Of a stretch of 64,000 bases of DNA, positions 9,867 to 19,617 are shown in pieces. The notes under the pieces are model-generated. The model did not search any database. It had not been told where the DNA came from and worked only from the letters and a program-made list of their open reading frames with translations. This DNA comes from Afipia massiliensis (lineage in GTDB: Bacteria; Pseudomonadota; Alphaproteobacteria; Rhizobiales; Xanthobacteraceae), in NCBI RefSeq assembly GCF_001006325.2, contig NZ_LBIA02000001.1, positions 3,597,501 to 3,661,500 of the forward strand, given 5' to 3'. Within the stretch, counting starts at the first letter, position 1; every line of letters starts with the position of its first letter. Both the position numbers and the translations under genes were made by a program.

Positions 9867-9882
9867 TGGCATGTTAAATGCT
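9867..9882 (+). promoter_or_regulatory. Sigma-54 (-24/-12) promoter of glnII
   Basis: TGGCATG-TTAA-ATGCT has GG and GC separated by 10 bases and differs from TGGCACG-N4-TTGCW at two positions. It lies about 90 bases before the glnII ATG, predicting a start near 9893 and an 80-base leader. Published rhizobial glnII genes are driven by sigma-54 with NtrC, which fits. I did not find a convincing NtrC dyad by eye in the upstream 300 bases. Confidence 0.7.
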
Positions 9883-9972
9883 TATTAAGGGCCAGCCGTT
9901 TGCGGCCGGGTTCCCCGGTGGCTAAACCGGCCGGGAACTTAGCACGCAATCGTTCACTCACGAGAGATCGCA

Positions 9973-11010
9973 ATGACAAAGTATAAGCTCGAGTACATCT
10001 GGCTCGACGGATACACCCCAACACCTAACCTCCGCGGAAAAACACAGATCAAGGAATTCGATGCGTTTCCGACGCTCGAGCAACTCCCGCTGTGGGGCTT
10101 CGATGGAAGCTCGACCATGCAGGCCGAAGGCCATAGCTCGGATTGCGTTCTGAAGCCCGTTGCCATCTATCCCGATGCCACGCGCATCAACGGCGCTCTG
10201 GTCATGTGCGAAGTCATGATGCCGGATGGCAAGACCCCGCACGCGTCCAACAAGCGCGCCACCATTCTCGATGACGCCGGCGCCTGGTTCGGCTTCGAGC
10301 AGGAATACTTCTTCTATCAGGACGGCCGCCCGCTCGGCTTCCCTGAGGCTGGTTATCCAGCACCGCAGGGCCCGTACTACACCGGCGTCGGCTACAGCAA
10401 CGTCGGTTCGGTCGCCCGTGAGATCGTCGAAGAGCACCTCAACCTGTGTCTCGCTGCCGGCATCAACCACGAAGGCATCAATGCCGAAGTGGCCAAGGGG
10501 CAGTGGGAATTCCAGATCTTCGGCAAGGGCTCCAGGAAGGCCGCTGACGAAATGTGGATCGCGCGTTACCTGCTTCTGCGTCTCACTGAAAAGTACGGCA
10601 TCGACATCGAATTCCACTGCAAGCCGCTCGGCGACACCGACTGGAACGGCTCGGGCATGCACGCCAACTTCTCGACCGAGTATATGCGCACGGTCGGCGG
10701 CAAGGACTACTTCGAAGCGCTGATGAAGCAGTTCGACAAGAACCTCATGGACCACATCGCCGTCTACGGCCCGGACAACGACAAGCGTTTGACCGGCAAG
10801 CACGAGACCGCTCCGTGGAACAAGTTCAGCTACGGCGTTGCCGACCGCGGTGCATCGATCCGCGTGCCGCACTCCTTCGTCAACAACGAGTACAAGGGCT
10901 ACCTCGAAGACCGCCGCCCGAACTCGCAGGGCGACCCCTACCAGATCGCTTCGCAGATCCTGAAGACGATCTCCGAAGTTCCAACGGGTGCCAAGAAGGC
11001 CGCGGCCTGA
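9973..11010 (+). CDS. glnII: Glutamine synthetase II (eukaryote-type)
   Basis: A 345-residue GSII that makes glutamine from glutamate, ammonia and ATP. The short length and the blocks YIWLDGYTPTPNLRGKT, WGFDGSSTMQAEGHSSDC, FGFEQEYFFY, WNGSGMHANFSTE and GKHETAPWNKFSYGVADRG mark the GSII (octa/decameric) family, not the 470-residue GlnA. GSII lacks the adenylylation loop of GSI, so control is mainly at expression. It lies behind a sigma-54 promoter candidate and opposite a gstI-like gene. No glnB precedes it, as expected for glnII. A strong terminator follows. Confidence 0.97.
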   Translation: MTKYKLEYIWLDGYTPTPNLRGKTQIKEFDAFPTLEQLPLWGFDGSSTMQAEGHSSDCVLKPVAIYPDATRINGALVMCEVMMPDGKTPHASNKRATILDDAGAWFGFEQEYFFYQDGRPLGFPEAGYPAPQGPYYTGVGYSNVGSVAREIVEEHLNLCLAAGINHEGINAEVAKGQWEFQIFGKGSRKAADEMWIARYLLLRLTEKYGIDIEFHCKPLGDTDWNGSGMHANFSTEYMRTVGGKDYFEALMKQFDKNLMDHIAVYGPDNDKRLTGKHETAPWNKFSYGVADRGASIRVPHSFVNNEYKGYLEDRRPNSQGDPYQIASQILKTISEVPTGAKKAAA

Positions 11011-11075
11011 GGGCCTCAAGGCTAAGCTATCCAGATAGCTTGAGCCATGAGTTACCCCTTTTGGTTCAAGTTAGT

Positions 11076-11114
11076 GCCGGACGGAAGCTCACGCTTCCGC
11101 CCGGCTTTTCTTTT
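11076..11114 (+). terminator. Rho-independent terminator of glnII
   Basis: GCCGGACGGAAGC at 11076-11088 pairs with GCTTCCGCCCGGC at 11093-11105, with one mismatch and a 4-base loop, followed by TTTTCTTTT. It lies 66 bases after the glnII stop codon. Confidence 0.88.
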
Positions 11115-11207
11115 GCGGGCGCGGTCCCCGGAAACCGGGTGGAAACATCGCCCTGAATCGGTTGATGTAGGTGAGGCGGCGAAGCCGCGAATCTCACTTT
11201 GAGTCCG

Positions 11208-11858
11208 ATGATGCGTGATCTATTCGACGGCGATGTTATGGAACCGCGCGACGTGCAACTCGCGCCAGGAGCGATGCTACTCGCTGGCTTTGCGCGGCCT
11301 CTGGAAGCGTCGTTGATCGAAGCGGTGAACGCCATCGTTGAGCGCGCACCGTTCCGCCATCTCGTCACGCCCGGCGGGCACCGGATGTCGGTGGCGATGA
11401 CTAATTGCGGCAGGGTGGGCTGGGTCAGCGACCACACCGGCTATCGCTATGATGCGATCGATCCCGAAAGCAGCCATCCATGGCCGCAAATGCCGGCCGT
11501 GTTTGCCGATCTGGCTGCGCGCGCCGCAGCGAAGGCAGGCTTCGTCGATTTTCGTCCCGACGCCTGCCTCATCAATCGCTATAAGCCGGGCGCCAAGCTG
11601 TCGCTGCATCAGGACAAGGACGAACTGGATTTCAACGCGCCGATTGTTTCGGTGTCGCTGGGTTTGCCCGCGACGTTCCTTTTCGGCGGCTTGAACCGGT
11701 CCGACAAGACCGCGCGCTACCGGTTGACCCATGGCGATGTGGTGGCGTGGGGCGGGCCGTCGCGGCTGGCTTATCACGGCGTGATGCCGCTGCCCGACGG
11801 CGAGCATCCGCTGCTCGGTGCCCAGCGCATCAACCTGACTTTTAGGAAGACGCGTTGA
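11208..11858 (+). CDS. alkB: DNA/RNA alkylation repair dioxygenase AlkB
   Basis: A 216-residue 2OG-Fe(II) oxygenase that removes methyl groups from 1-methyladenine and 3-methylcytosine by oxidative demethylation. NRYKPGAKLSLHQDKDE contains the HxD motif, SRLAYHGVMPL the third iron ligand, and RINLTFRKTR the paired arginines typical of AlkB. The length equals E. coli AlkB. I start at ATG 11208; a second ATG at 11211 and a TTG at 11199 are in frame. It stands alone, with no adjacent ada. Confidence 0.93.
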   Translation: MMRDLFDGDVMEPRDVQLAPGAMLLAGFARPLEASLIEAVNAIVERAPFRHLVTPGGHRMSVAMTNCGRVGWVSDHTGYRYDAIDPESSHPWPQMPAVFADLAARAAAKAGFVDFRPDACLINRYKPGAKLSLHQDKDELDFNAPIVSVSLGLPATFLFGGLNRSDKTARYRLTHGDVVAWGGPSRLAYHGVMPLPDGEHPLLGAQRINLTFRKTR

Positions 11859-11894
11859 CGCGGTTTCGTCGCAAGACGCGGTAAAGCTTTCACT

Positions 11895-11962
11895 CCGTTC
11901 GTCCCCGCGAAGGCGGGACCTAGGGCAAAGAACTTTATTCCCGCTTGCGCGGGAATGAGCGG
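11895..11962. repeat. Bipartite palindromic element, copy A
   Basis: Two palindromes face each other. One is built on GTCCCCGCGAAGGCGGGAC, with one damaged arm; the other, at 11938-11957, is built on ATTCCCGCTTGCGCGGGAAT and ends GAGCGG. They are separated by an 18-base spacer and lie in the 125-bp gap between convergent alkB and rnd. It belongs to the same family as the elements near 13.6, 23.7, 26.2, 48.2 and 57 kb. Confidence 0.8.
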
Positions 11963-11983
11963 AGAAAGGCAAGTCGGAAGCTT

Positions 11984-13132
11984 TTACTCTCGATCGACCC
12001 GCACGACGCGGCCCTTGTCGATGGCCAGCGCAAGGCGGCCCTTCTTCAAGGCCAGCGCTGCTTCGCCGAACAGTTCACGGCGCCAGCCGTGCAGCGCGCC
12101 GACATCGGCGTTGTCGTCGGCGGCGATCTGTTCGAGGTCGTCCACGGTCGCAATCACCTTGCTGGCGACGGCGTGCCGTTCCGACGTCATGCGCAGCAGT
12201 ACCTTGAGCAGTTCGACCGTTGCTGCGCCGTTGGTGTTGCCGCGTGGCTTGTCGAGCTTGGGCAATGTCGACAGGTCGCGTGCAGTCCCGCGCTTCACCG
12301 CGGCGACGATGTCCTGTCCCCATTTCGATTTGTCGAAACCCTTCGGCAGCGAGCGCAGACCCGCGAGCCGCTCGAGGCTGGTGGGCGCGTGAGTGGCGAT
12401 GTCGCCGATGGCGTCGTCCTTCAACACACGCGAGCGCGGCACATCGCGGCTTTGCGCTTCCTGTTCGCGCCACGCCGCGACTTCCATCAGAACGGCGAGT
12501 TCTTTCGGCTTGCGGACGCGGGTCTTGAGACGCTCCCACGCGCGCTCGGGGTGGAAATCGTATGTCTTCGGCGAGGTGAGGATTTCCATCTCCTCGCTGA
12601 CCCATTCGCTGCGGCCGCGCTTCTTGAGGTCGGCGTCGAGTGCAGCGAACACGTCGCGCAGATGCGTGACGTCGGCGAGGGCGTAGGTGACCTGATCATG
12701 CGTCAGCGGACGGTTCGACCAGTCGGTGAAGCGGTGGGTCTTGTCGGGACGATGCCCGGTGATGCGCTCGACGAGTTGATCGTAGGCGATGGAATCGCCA
12801 TAGCCGAGGACCATGGCGGCGACCTGGGTGTCGAACACCGGATGCGGGATGATGCCGGCCCGGTGAAAGATGATTTCGATATCCTGCCGCGCGGCATGGA
12901 ACACCTTCAGCACGCTCTCGTTGGCCATCAGGTCGAAGAACGGCTTGAGGTCGATTCCCTCGGCGAGGGTGTCCACAACGACAGCCTCATCCGCACTGGC
13001 CATCTGCACGACGCAGAGGAGCGGATAGTAGGTGGTTTCGCGCAAAAACTCGGTATCGACGGTGATAACACGGTGTTTGGCGAGGCGATTGCAGACTGCG
13101 GCGAGTTCGTCCGTGGTGGTGATCATTTCCAT
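11984..13132 (-). CDS. rnd: Ribonuclease D
   Basis: A 382-residue 3'-5' exoribonuclease that trims tRNA precursors. The DEDDy exonuclease domain is clear: [13 protein letters not shown] (ExoI, D and E), [11 protein letters not shown] (ExoII, D) and YALADVTHL (ExoIII, Y...D). HRC-like helical domains follow, from roughly residue 210 to the end. I start at the ATG at 13132 ([14 protein letters not shown]), the usual N-terminus of this family in related genera; the open frame reaches 13216 without homology. It is convergent with alkB. Confidence 0.95.
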   Translation of the reverse strand: MEMITTTDELAAVCNRLAKHRVITVDTEFLRETTYYPLLCVVQMASADEAVVVDTLAEGIDLKPFFDLMANESVLKVFHAARQDIEIIFHRAGIIPHPVFDTQVAAMVLGYGDSIAYDQLVERITGHRPDKTHRFTDWSNRPLTHDQVTYALADVTHLRDVFAALDADLKKRGRSEWVSEEMEILTSPKTYDFHPERAWERLKTRVRKPKELAVLMEVAAWREQEAQSRDVPRSRVLKDDAIGDIATHAPTSLERLAGLRSLPKGFDKSKWGQDIVAAVKRGTARDLSTLPKLDKPRGNTNGAATVELLKVLLRMTSERHAVASKVIATVDDLEQIAADDNADVGALHGWRRELFGEAALALKKGRLALAIDKGRVVRVDRE

Positions 13133-13300
13133 GCGGGGGTTATGGACGCCTTGAACGGAATTTTCCATGCGAAAATCGGCTGATCGGGCAAGCCCATAGG
13201 TCATGGCAGGGGACATCTTTTCCCCGCTTCTGAACCGGAGGCGTATGCTCCGCGACCAATAGGTTATTGCCGCAATGCACTATTTCAGGGAGCAATTGTC

Positions 13301-13564
13301 ATGGCCGGAAAATGTCTCATCGGTGCGGGAGCCGCGGGCTTCCTGATCGCGTCGCTGGTTCCAGCCATGGCCCTGGCCAACAACCTCAACGTCAACGCCG
13401 GCACGCACATTCCAATGCGGCCCCACGTCAATCTCAACGCGACGATCAATCTCGATGTAAAGTCCCGAATGTTTCGCGATATTGACCTCTCCGATACCTG
13501 CCGCGCCGATGAACGCATCAAAACGAAAGGCAAGCGGGAGTGGCGTTGCCGTCAGGATCGCTAG
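13301..13564 (+). CDS. Small secreted protein, unknown function
   Basis: An 87-residue protein with a good Sec signal peptide (GAGAAGFLIASLVPAMALA, cleavage near residue 26). A short mature part, NNLNVNAGTHIPMRPHVNLN, is followed by a basic tail with two cysteines (DTCRADERI...WRC). The ATG at 13301 has AGGGAG upstream. I do not recognise a domain. The two cysteines could form a disulfide in the periplasm. It stands alone downstream of the divergent rnd promoter region. Confidence 0.6.
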   Translation: MAGKCLIGAGAAGFLIASLVPAMALANNLNVNAGTHIPMRPHVNLNATINLDVKSRMFRDIDLSDTCRADERIKTKGKREWRCRQDR

Positions 13565-13590
13565 GATTCACGCCCCGCGAATTCCCATCC

Positions 13591-13658
13591 CCGCTCGTCC
13601 CCGCGCAAGCGGGGACCCAGAGCAACGGCCGGATTCCCGCTTTCGCGGGAATGAGCGG
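13591..13658. repeat. Bipartite palindromic element, copy B
   Basis: A left palindrome CCGCTCGTCCCCGCG...CGGGGACCCAG (13591-13620) and a right palindrome GGATTCCCGC...GCGGGAATGAGCGG (13631-13657) are separated by 10 bases. The outer ends are CCGCTC/GAGCGG and the inner ends CCAG/GG. It is the same element as copy C at 23703, in reverse orientation. Confidence 0.9.
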
Positions 13659-13757
13659 AGAGAGCTGGAATTCAAGGTAGCTATGCGAGCCGCTGAAGGG
13701 GCTGCATTGCGCGCTATAGCGTGATTAGGTGCGGCTCCACATGCGAGCTTCATCATC

Positions 13758-14603
13758 ATGATTACTGGACTTGATCACGCCGTCGTTCTGGTTCGCGACA
13801 TTGAAGCCGGTATCGCGGGCTATCAGACATTGCTCGGCCGCGCGCCCGCATGGCGCGCGCAAAGCAATGGTGCAGCCACCGCGATTTTCGCGCTCGATAA
13901 CACGTCGCTCGAACTGATGGCGCCTGCGGGTGAAGGCGAAGCAGCCGATCGCGTGCGCGCCGCGCTCGACAAGCAGGGCGAGGGGCTTGCGAGTCTGGCC
14001 TTCGGTGTCGACGACATCGCAAAGGCGCATCATCGACTCACGAGGCTCGGCCTTGCGCCAGACGAGATTTCCGACGGTGCCAGCACTGATACTGCGGGAC
14101 ACACGCTGACCTGGAAACGCACGCGAGCGTCGGCGGAATCGACCCACGGTATCCGGCTGTTCTTTCTCCAGCGCGCGGAACGGTTGGCGCGTTCAGAGGA
14201 GACGACCGCTGCGTCGGTTGTTGCGCTGGATCATCTGGTGATTGCGACACCCGACCCGGAGCGCACCGCAGCGCTGTATGGCGCGCGACTCGGCCTCGAC
14301 ATGAAGCTGGACCGGACCATCGCCGCGCTCCAGACCCGCTTCCTGTTCTTCAAAACCGGCGGTCTGGTGTTCGAGGTCATCCATCGCACCAAGGACGGAA
14401 GAGGGGACGGTCCGGACAAGATTTACGGCGTGTCCTGGCGCGTCGCCGACATCGAGGCGACCCGGGCGCGGCTTCTAGGGGCGGGTCTGGACGTCTCCGA
14501 ACCGCGTGAAGGACGCAAACCGGGCACCCGGGTCTTCACGGTGCGGACCGGCACATTCGGGGTGCCGACCATTGTGATCCAGCAGGGGCAGCGGGAGCCC
14601 TAG
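13758..14603 (+). CDS. VOC-family (glyoxalase-like) two-domain protein
   Basis: A 281-residue protein made of two VOC modules: residues 1-120, starting ITGLDHAVVLVRDIEAGIAGYQTLLG, and about 150-281, starting VVALDHLVIATPDPERTAALYGARLGLDM. Each begins with the LDH motif that supplies a metal-ligand histidine in dioxygenases and glyoxalases. LVFEVIH in the second module carries a candidate Glu ligand. It resembles the glyoxalase-like domain family of unknown substrate. It is monocistronic, with weak ribosome binding. Confidence 0.75.
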   Translation: MITGLDHAVVLVRDIEAGIAGYQTLLGRAPAWRAQSNGAATAIFALDNTSLELMAPAGEGEAADRVRAALDKQGEGLASLAFGVDDIAKAHHRLTRLGLAPDEISDGASTDTAGHTLTWKRTRASAESTHGIRLFFLQRAERLARSEETTAASVVALDHLVIATPDPERTAALYGARLGLDMKLDRTIAALQTRFLFFKTGGLVFEVIHRTKDGRGDGPDKIYGVSWRVADIEATRARLLGAGLDVSEPREGRKPGTRVFTVRTGTFGVPTIVIQQGQREP

Positions 14604-14792
14604 CGACAGTTGACGGCCCTCTGCGACCCGGGCAGCGGGTACATTGTTTTTATTAAGCTTTTTCCCGCCATACGGGAGGGTAACCGGCACCATGCGGTTG
14701 CCGCGTTCCCTTCGCTCGGGTAAACCCTGCGCGCGCGCACTAGCGCCTGCACCCCTTGATTCTGCCCTCTGACGCCGTTTTCCAGGATTTCC

Positions 14793-16559
14793 ATGCATCG
14801 TTATCGTTCCCACACCTGCGGCGCGCTCCGCGAAGCCGACATTGGTCAAGAGGTCCGGCTGTCCGGCTGGTGTCACCGCATCCGCGACCACGGTGGACTG
14901 CTGTTCATCGACCTGCGCGACCATTACGGAATGACGCAATGCGTGGTCGATCCGGATTCGAAGGCATTCGGTCTGGCCGAAAAGCTGCGCGCCGAGTGGG
15001 TGGTGAAGATCGACGGCAAGGTTCGCCGCCGTCCTGACGGCACCGACAATCCTGACCTGCCGACCGGCATGGTCGAACTGTTCATCGCCGACATTGAAGT
15101 GCTGGGCGAGGCGGGCGAACTGCCGATGCCGGTATTCGGCGATCAGGAATATCCTGAGGAAATCCGGCTCAAGTACCGCTTCCTCGATCTGCGCCGCGAG
15201 AAGCTGCACCAGAACATCATGACGCGCGGCGCCATCGTCGATTCGATGCGCGCGCGGATGAAGACGGCCGGTTTCTTCGAATTCCAGACGCCGATCCTCA
15301 CTGCGTCGTCGCCGGAAGGCGCGCGCGACTTCCTCGTGCCGTCGCGCATTCATCCCGGCAAGTTCTACGCGCTGCCGCAGGCGCCGCAGCAGTACAAGCA
15401 ACTGCTGATGATGTCGGGCTTCGATCGCTACTTCCAGATCGCGCCGTGCTTCCGCGATGAAGATCCGCGCGCCGATCGTCTGCCGGGCGAGTTCTATCAA
15501 CTCGACGTTGAGATGAGCTTCGTCACGCAGGACGATGTTTTCGCGGCGATGGAGCCGGTGATTACCGGTGTGTTCGAGGATTTTGCCAAGGGCAAGCCGG
15601 TCACCAAGAAGTGGCCGCGCATTCCGTTCGCCGAAGCGCTGCGCAAATACGGCACCGACAAGCCGGACCTGCGCAATCCGCTGGTGATGCAGGACGTGTC
15701 CGAGCACTTCCGCGGCTCCGGCTTCAAGGTGTTCGCGCGCATGCTCGAAGACGCCACCAATCAGGTCTGGGCGATTCCCGGACCGGGCGGCGGTTCGCGT
15801 GCATTCTGCGACCGCATGAATTCGTGGGCGCAGGGCGAAGGCCAGCCGGGCCTCGGCTACATCATGTGGCGCGAAGGCGGTGAGGGCGCAGGCCCGCTTG
15901 CCAACAACATCGGACCCGAGCGTACCGCTGCGATCCGTGAACAGCTTGGTCTCAAGGAAGGCGATGCCGCGTTCTTCGTCGCCGGCGATCCGTCGAAGTT
16001 CTGGAAATTCGCGGGCCTCGCGCGCACCAAGCTCGGCGAAGAATTGAACCTGATCGACAAGGATCGGTTCGAACTCGCATGGATCGTCGACTTCCCGATG
16101 TACGAGTACAACGAGGAAGACAAGAAGGTCGACTTCTCGCACAACCCGTTCTCGATGCCGCAAGGTGGCATGGAAGCGTTGCAGACGCAGGATCCGCTCA
16201 CGATCAATGCGTTCCAGTACGACATCGCTTGCAACGGTTACGAGATCGCATCCGGCGGCATTCGCAACCATCGCCCCGACGCGATGGTGAAGGCGTTCGA
16301 GATCGCGGGCTATGGCGAGGAAACGGTCATCGAGCGTTTCGGCGGCATGTATCGCGCATTCCAGTACGGAGCTCCGCCGCATGGCGGCATGGCCGCTGGC
16401 GTCGATCGTATTGTGATGCTGCTCTGCGGCACGAACAACCTGCGCGAAATCTCGCTCTTCCCGATGAACCAGCGTGCTGAAGATTTGCTCATGGGCGCGC
16501 CATCGGAAGTCGCACTCAAGCAGTTGCGCGAGCTGCACATCAGGCTCAATCTGCCCTAG
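14793..16559 (+). CDS. aspS: Aspartyl-tRNA synthetase
   Basis: A 588-residue bacterial-type class II AspRS. The N-terminal OB-fold anticodon-binding domain (residues 1-110, [23 protein letters not shown]) precedes the catalytic core. Motif 2 is [16 protein letters not shown] and motif 3 is [14 protein letters not shown]. The bacterial GAD insertion lies around 290-420. The active-site loop reads [12 protein letters not shown]. Whether the enzyme is discriminating or also charges tRNA-Asn cannot be decided from what I see. The ATG at 14793 has AGGA at good spacing. The stop codon TAG is part of the first base pairs of a long hairpin. Confidence 0.97.
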   Translation: MHRYRSHTCGALREADIGQEVRLSGWCHRIRDHGGLLFIDLRDHYGMTQCVVDPDSKAFGLAEKLRAEWVVKIDGKVRRRPDGTDNPDLPTGMVELFIADIEVLGEAGELPMPVFGDQEYPEEIRLKYRFLDLRREKLHQNIMTRGAIVDSMRARMKTAGFFEFQTPILTASSPEGARDFLVPSRIHPGKFYALPQAPQQYKQLLMMSGFDRYFQIAPCFRDEDPRADRLPGEFYQLDVEMSFVTQDDVFAAMEPVITGVFEDFAKGKPVTKKWPRIPFAEALRKYGTDKPDLRNPLVMQDVSEHFRGSGFKVFARMLEDATNQVWAIPGPGGGSRAFCDRMNSWAQGEGQPGLGYIMWREGGEGAGPLANNIGPERTAAIREQLGLKEGDAAFFVAGDPSKFWKFAGLARTKLGEELNLIDKDRFELAWIVDFPMYEYNEEDKKVDFSHNPFSMPQGGMEALQTQDPLTINAFQYDIACNGYEIASGGIRNHRPDAMVKAFEIAGYGEETVIERFGGMYRAFQYGAPPHGGMAAGVDRIVMLLCGTNNLREISLFPMNQRAEDLLMGAPSEVALKQLRELHIRLNLP

Positions 16560-16631
16560 TGTGGTGGTTCGCAAGTCCGCGTGTTTCCTGCTGCACGCTT
16601 TTTTGCGGACTTGCGAACCGAAACCACACTA
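16557..16631. repeat. Long imperfect hairpin 1 between aspS and maeB
   Basis: The left arm 16557-16580 pairs with 16605-16631: 8 bp (TAGTGTGG), a 3-base asymmetric bulge, then 15 bp (GGTTCGCAAGTCCGC), with a 24-base loop. The left arm starts with the aspS stop codon. It could stabilise or terminate the aspS message, but there is no 3' T-tract. Confidence 0.85.
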
Positions 16632-16643
16632 GAATTATAATTT

Positions 16644-16718
16644 CCAGTGTCCTTTTGAATCCGAAGTTCGCTAGATACGCGCTGCAAAATTAAGCGAACT
16701 TCGGATTCAGGACACTGG
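16644..16718. repeat. Long imperfect hairpin 2 between aspS and maeB
   Basis: The left arm 16644-16672 pairs with 16693-16718: 9 bp (CCAGTGTCC), a TTT bulge, then 17 bp (TGAATCCGAAGTTCGCT), with a 20-base loop. It has the same design as hairpin 1, only 12 bases away, but the stem sequence is different. The maeB start is 85 bases further on. Confidence 0.85.
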
Positions 16719-16802
16719 GACTGAATCGCATAACCGTCGCAAGACGGGACTAAACAGCACTCGCCGCAAGACGGTGCTGATAAGAATATATCGGGAGTGG
16801 GT

Positions 16803-19112
16803 ATGGCGTCGACGTTGTCTGAAGAACTGCGCCTCGCGGCGTTGGCTTACCATCGCCTTCCACGGCCCGGTAAACTCGAGATTCAGGCGACCAAGCCGCT
16901 TGCCAATCAGCGCGACCTCGCGCTGGCCTATTCGCCGGGTGTTGCCGCGGCCTGCGAGGCGATTGCAGCCGATCCGGCGATGGCTGCCGAACTCACGACC
17001 CGCTCCAATCTTGTTGCCGTCGTCAGCAACGGCACCGCCGTGCTTGGCCTCGGCAATATCGGTCCGCTCGCGTCCAAGCCCGTGATGGAAGGCAAGGCGG
17101 TCCTGTTCAAGAAATTTGCCGGCATCGATGTGTTCGACATCGAGATCGCCGCCGACACCATCGCGCGCGTGGTGGAGACTGTTGCGGCGCTGGAGCCGAC
17201 CTTCGGCGGCATCAATCTTGAGGACATCAAGGGGCCGGAATGCTTCGAGATCGAGGAGCAGCTCAAGGCGCGGATGAAAATCCCGGTCTTCCACGACGAT
17301 CAGCACGGCACCGCGATTATCGTCTGCGCAGCGATCCGCAACGCGCTGATGCTGACCGGCAAGAAGATCGAAGATATCAAGATCGTGGCGTCCGGCGCGG
17401 GTGCCGCCGCGATCGCCTGCCTCAATCTGCTGGTGTCGCTCGGCGCGCAGCGCAAGAACATCTGGGTCTGCGACATCGACGGCCTCGTCTATGAGGGCCG
17501 CAATACGCTGATGGACAAGTGGAAGGCGGTCTACGCGCAGAAGACCGACAAGCGCACGCTGGCCGATGTCATCGGTGGCGCGGACGTGTTCCTCGGCGTG
17601 TCGGCGGGCGGCGTGCTCAAGCCCGAGATGGTCAAGGAGATGGCCGACAAGCCGCTGGTGATGGCGCTCGCCAATCCGACGCCGGAAATCATGCCTGACG
17701 AGGCGCGCAAGGTGCGCCCCGACGCAATGATCTGCACCGGGCGTTCCGATTTTCCCAATCAGGTGAACAATGTTCTCTGCTTCCCGTTTATCTTCCGGGG
17801 CGCGCTCGATGTCGGCGCGACCGCGATCAACGAGGAGATGAAGCGTGCGGCAGTGGATGCGCTGGCGCAGCTTGCGCGCGATCCACCGTCCGATGTCGTG
17901 GTGCGCTTCGATGGCGGCGAGACGCAGGGCTTCGGTCCCGGCTCGTTGATCCCGAGCCCGTTCGATCCGCGGCTGATCCTGCGCGTCGCGCCCGCGGTGG
18001 CGCAGGCGGCGATGGACTCCGGCGTGGCGACGCGGCCGATTACTGATTTCGACACCTATATCGAACAGCTCGACCGGTTCGCGTTCCGCTCCGGTCTGGT
18101 CATGAAGCCGGTGTTCGCCAAGGCCAAGACCCAGCCGGTCCGCGTGATCTACGCCGAGGGCGAGGACGAGCGCGTGTTGCGCGCGGTTCAGGTCGTGCTT
18201 GAGGAAAAGCTGGCGCGCCCCATTCTGGTCGGACGTCCGTCGGTGGTCGCAACGCGCATCAAGCGGTTCGGTCTTTCGATCAACCCCGGCAGCGATTTCG
18301 ATCTGATCAATCCCGAGGACGATCCGCGTTATCGCTCCTACGTGCAAACCTACATCGATCTGGCCGGGCGGCACGGCATCACACCGGAAGCTGCACGGAC
18401 GCTGGTGCGCACCAATGCGACCGTGATCGCGGCGCTTGCGGTGGCGCGCGGCGAGGCCGACGCCATGCTGTGCGGCGTCGATGGCCGCTACATGAGCCAT
18501 CTGCGGCGCATTCGCGAGATCATCGGCGTCACGCCGGGTCTTGCGGACTATTCGGCGCTGGCACTGGTGATCACCAGCAAGGGTGCGTACTTCATCGCCG
18601 ACACCCAGATTCGTCCCAACCCGACCGCGGAAGAACTGGCGGAAATGGCGGCGCTCGCCGCCGTGCACGTCCAGCGGTTCGGCATCAAGCCGAAAGTGGC
18701 TTTCCTGTCGCATTCGGACTTCGGCAGCTACGATTCAGCGTCGGCCCAGAAGATGCGGCGCGCGACCGAGATATTGGTCAACGACCACCCCGAGATCGAA
18801 GCCGACGGCGAGATGCACGGCGATTCCGCGCTGACCGAGCTGTCGCGCAAGCTCGTCCTGCCGCATTCGCGGCTCGAAGGGTCGGCCAATATCCTGATCA
18901 TGCCGAACCTGGATGCGGCCAATATCGCGTATCAGATGATCAAGATTCTCGCCGACGCGCTTCCTGTCGGGCCAATCCTGATCGGACCCACGCGTCCGGC
19001 CCATATTCTGACGCCGTCGGTGACGGCGCGGGGCATTCTCAACATGACGGCGGTTGCGGCGGTCGAGGCGCAGGAGCGGGCGGGACGGCAACAGCCAACG
19101 CTGTTCGGTTGA
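16803..19112 (+). CDS. maeB: NADP-dependent malic enzyme with phosphotransacetylase-like domain
   Basis: A 769-residue MaeB-type malic enzyme, converting malate to pyruvate and CO2. Residues 1-430 are the malic enzyme domain: [64 protein letters not shown], and the dinucleotide-binding [14 protein letters not shown]. Residues about 440-769 are the PTA-like domain ([16 protein letters not shown]...[13 protein letters not shown] end), which in this family is regulatory and not known to be catalytic. The length is standard. ATG 16803 has GGGAG 5 bases upstream. Confidence 0.95.
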   Translation: MASTLSEELRLAALAYHRLPRPGKLEIQATKPLANQRDLALAYSPGVAAACEAIAADPAMAAELTTRSNLVAVVSNGTAVLGLGNIGPLASKPVMEGKAVLFKKFAGIDVFDIEIAADTIARVVETVAALEPTFGGINLEDIKGPECFEIEEQLKARMKIPVFHDDQHGTAIIVCAAIRNALMLTGKKIEDIKIVASGAGAAAIACLNLLVSLGAQRKNIWVCDIDGLVYEGRNTLMDKWKAVYAQKTDKRTLADVIGGADVFLGVSAGGVLKPEMVKEMADKPLVMALANPTPEIMPDEARKVRPDAMICTGRSDFPNQVNNVLCFPFIFRGALDVGATAINEEMKRAAVDALAQLARDPPSDVVVRFDGGETQGFGPGSLIPSPFDPRLILRVAPAVAQAAMDSGVATRPITDFDTYIEQLDRFAFRSGLVMKPVFAKAKTQPVRVIYAEGEDERVLRAVQVVLEEKLARPILVGRPSVVATRIKRFGLSINPGSDFDLINPEDDPRYRSYVQTYIDLAGRHGITPEAARTLVRTNATVIAALAVARGEADAMLCGVDGRYMSHLRRIREIIGVTPGLADYSALALVITSKGAYFIADTQIRPNPTAEELAEMAALAAVHVQRFGIKPKVAFLSHSDFGSYDSASAQKMRRATEILVNDHPEIEADGEMHGDSALTELSRKLVLPHSRLEGSANILIMPNLDAANIAYQMIKILADALPVGPILIGPTRPAHILTPSVTARGILNMTAVAAVEAQERAGRQQPTLFG

Positions 19113-19161
19113 CGGCAACTCCTGTATAGTCCCGTTCGCGGGATTTCAGCGGGGGCGACAA

Positions 19162-19617
19162 ATGCCAGCCATAGTCACAGTCGGTCGTGTTCTGTTTGTC
19201 GTCCTGTTTGTGTTTTCCGGGGCCTCCAAGCTATTCGATATCGCATCGACCACCCAGGCAATCACCGAGAAGGTCGTCCTTCCGGCGATGCTGACGCAAT
19301 ACACCACCCAGCTTGAGGGCGTCACCGGGATGCCGACCGCGCAGATGCTGGCAATTTTGGCCGGCGTCCTGGAAGTCGCGGCCGGATTGTTCATCGCGCT
19401 GAATTTCGGCACGCGGTTCTTCGCCTGGGTGCTGGTGCTGTTCGTTGCGGTGGCGACATTCTACTTCCATAATTTCTGGGACATGACCGGCGCCGATCGG
19501 ATCAACAACATGATCCATGCGCTGAAGAATCTCTCAGTGATCGGCGGGCTGCTGGTGATCGCAGGGTACCCGCGTCCAGTGGCGATGGAAGACAGTGGCC
19601 GCTACACCGACGTCTAG
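19162..19617 (+). CDS. DoxX-family membrane protein
   Basis: A 151-residue protein with four hydrophobic segments. It opens VGRVLFVVLFVFSGASKLFDI and has a second helix pair at LEVAAGLFIALNFGTRFFAWVLVLFVAVATFYFHNFWD; this is the DoxX/SURF4-like family. The family is linked to thiosulfate:quinone oxidoreductase in archaea and to redox stress in other bacteria, but the role here is unknown. ATG 19162 follows a GGGGG Shine-Dalgarno-like run. Its last 4 bases overlap the end of the convergent DHFR-like gene. Confidence 0.8.
   Translation: MPAIVTVGRVLFVVLFVFSGASKLFDIASTTQAITEKVVLPAMLTQYTTQLEGVTGMPTAQMLAILAGVLEVAAGLFIALNFGTRFFAWVLVLFVAVATFYFHNFWDMTGADRINNMIHALKNLSVIGGLLVIAGYPRPVAMEDSGRYTDV

Noticed and set aside
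14475-16574. 699-codon open frame opposite aspS
   Set aside because: It is a mirror of aspS codon bias and reads as a low-complexity Arg/His/Glu-rich product.
16707-18713. 668-codon open frame opposite maeB
   Set aside because: It is an antisense shadow of maeB; composition is biased and no start signal is seen.
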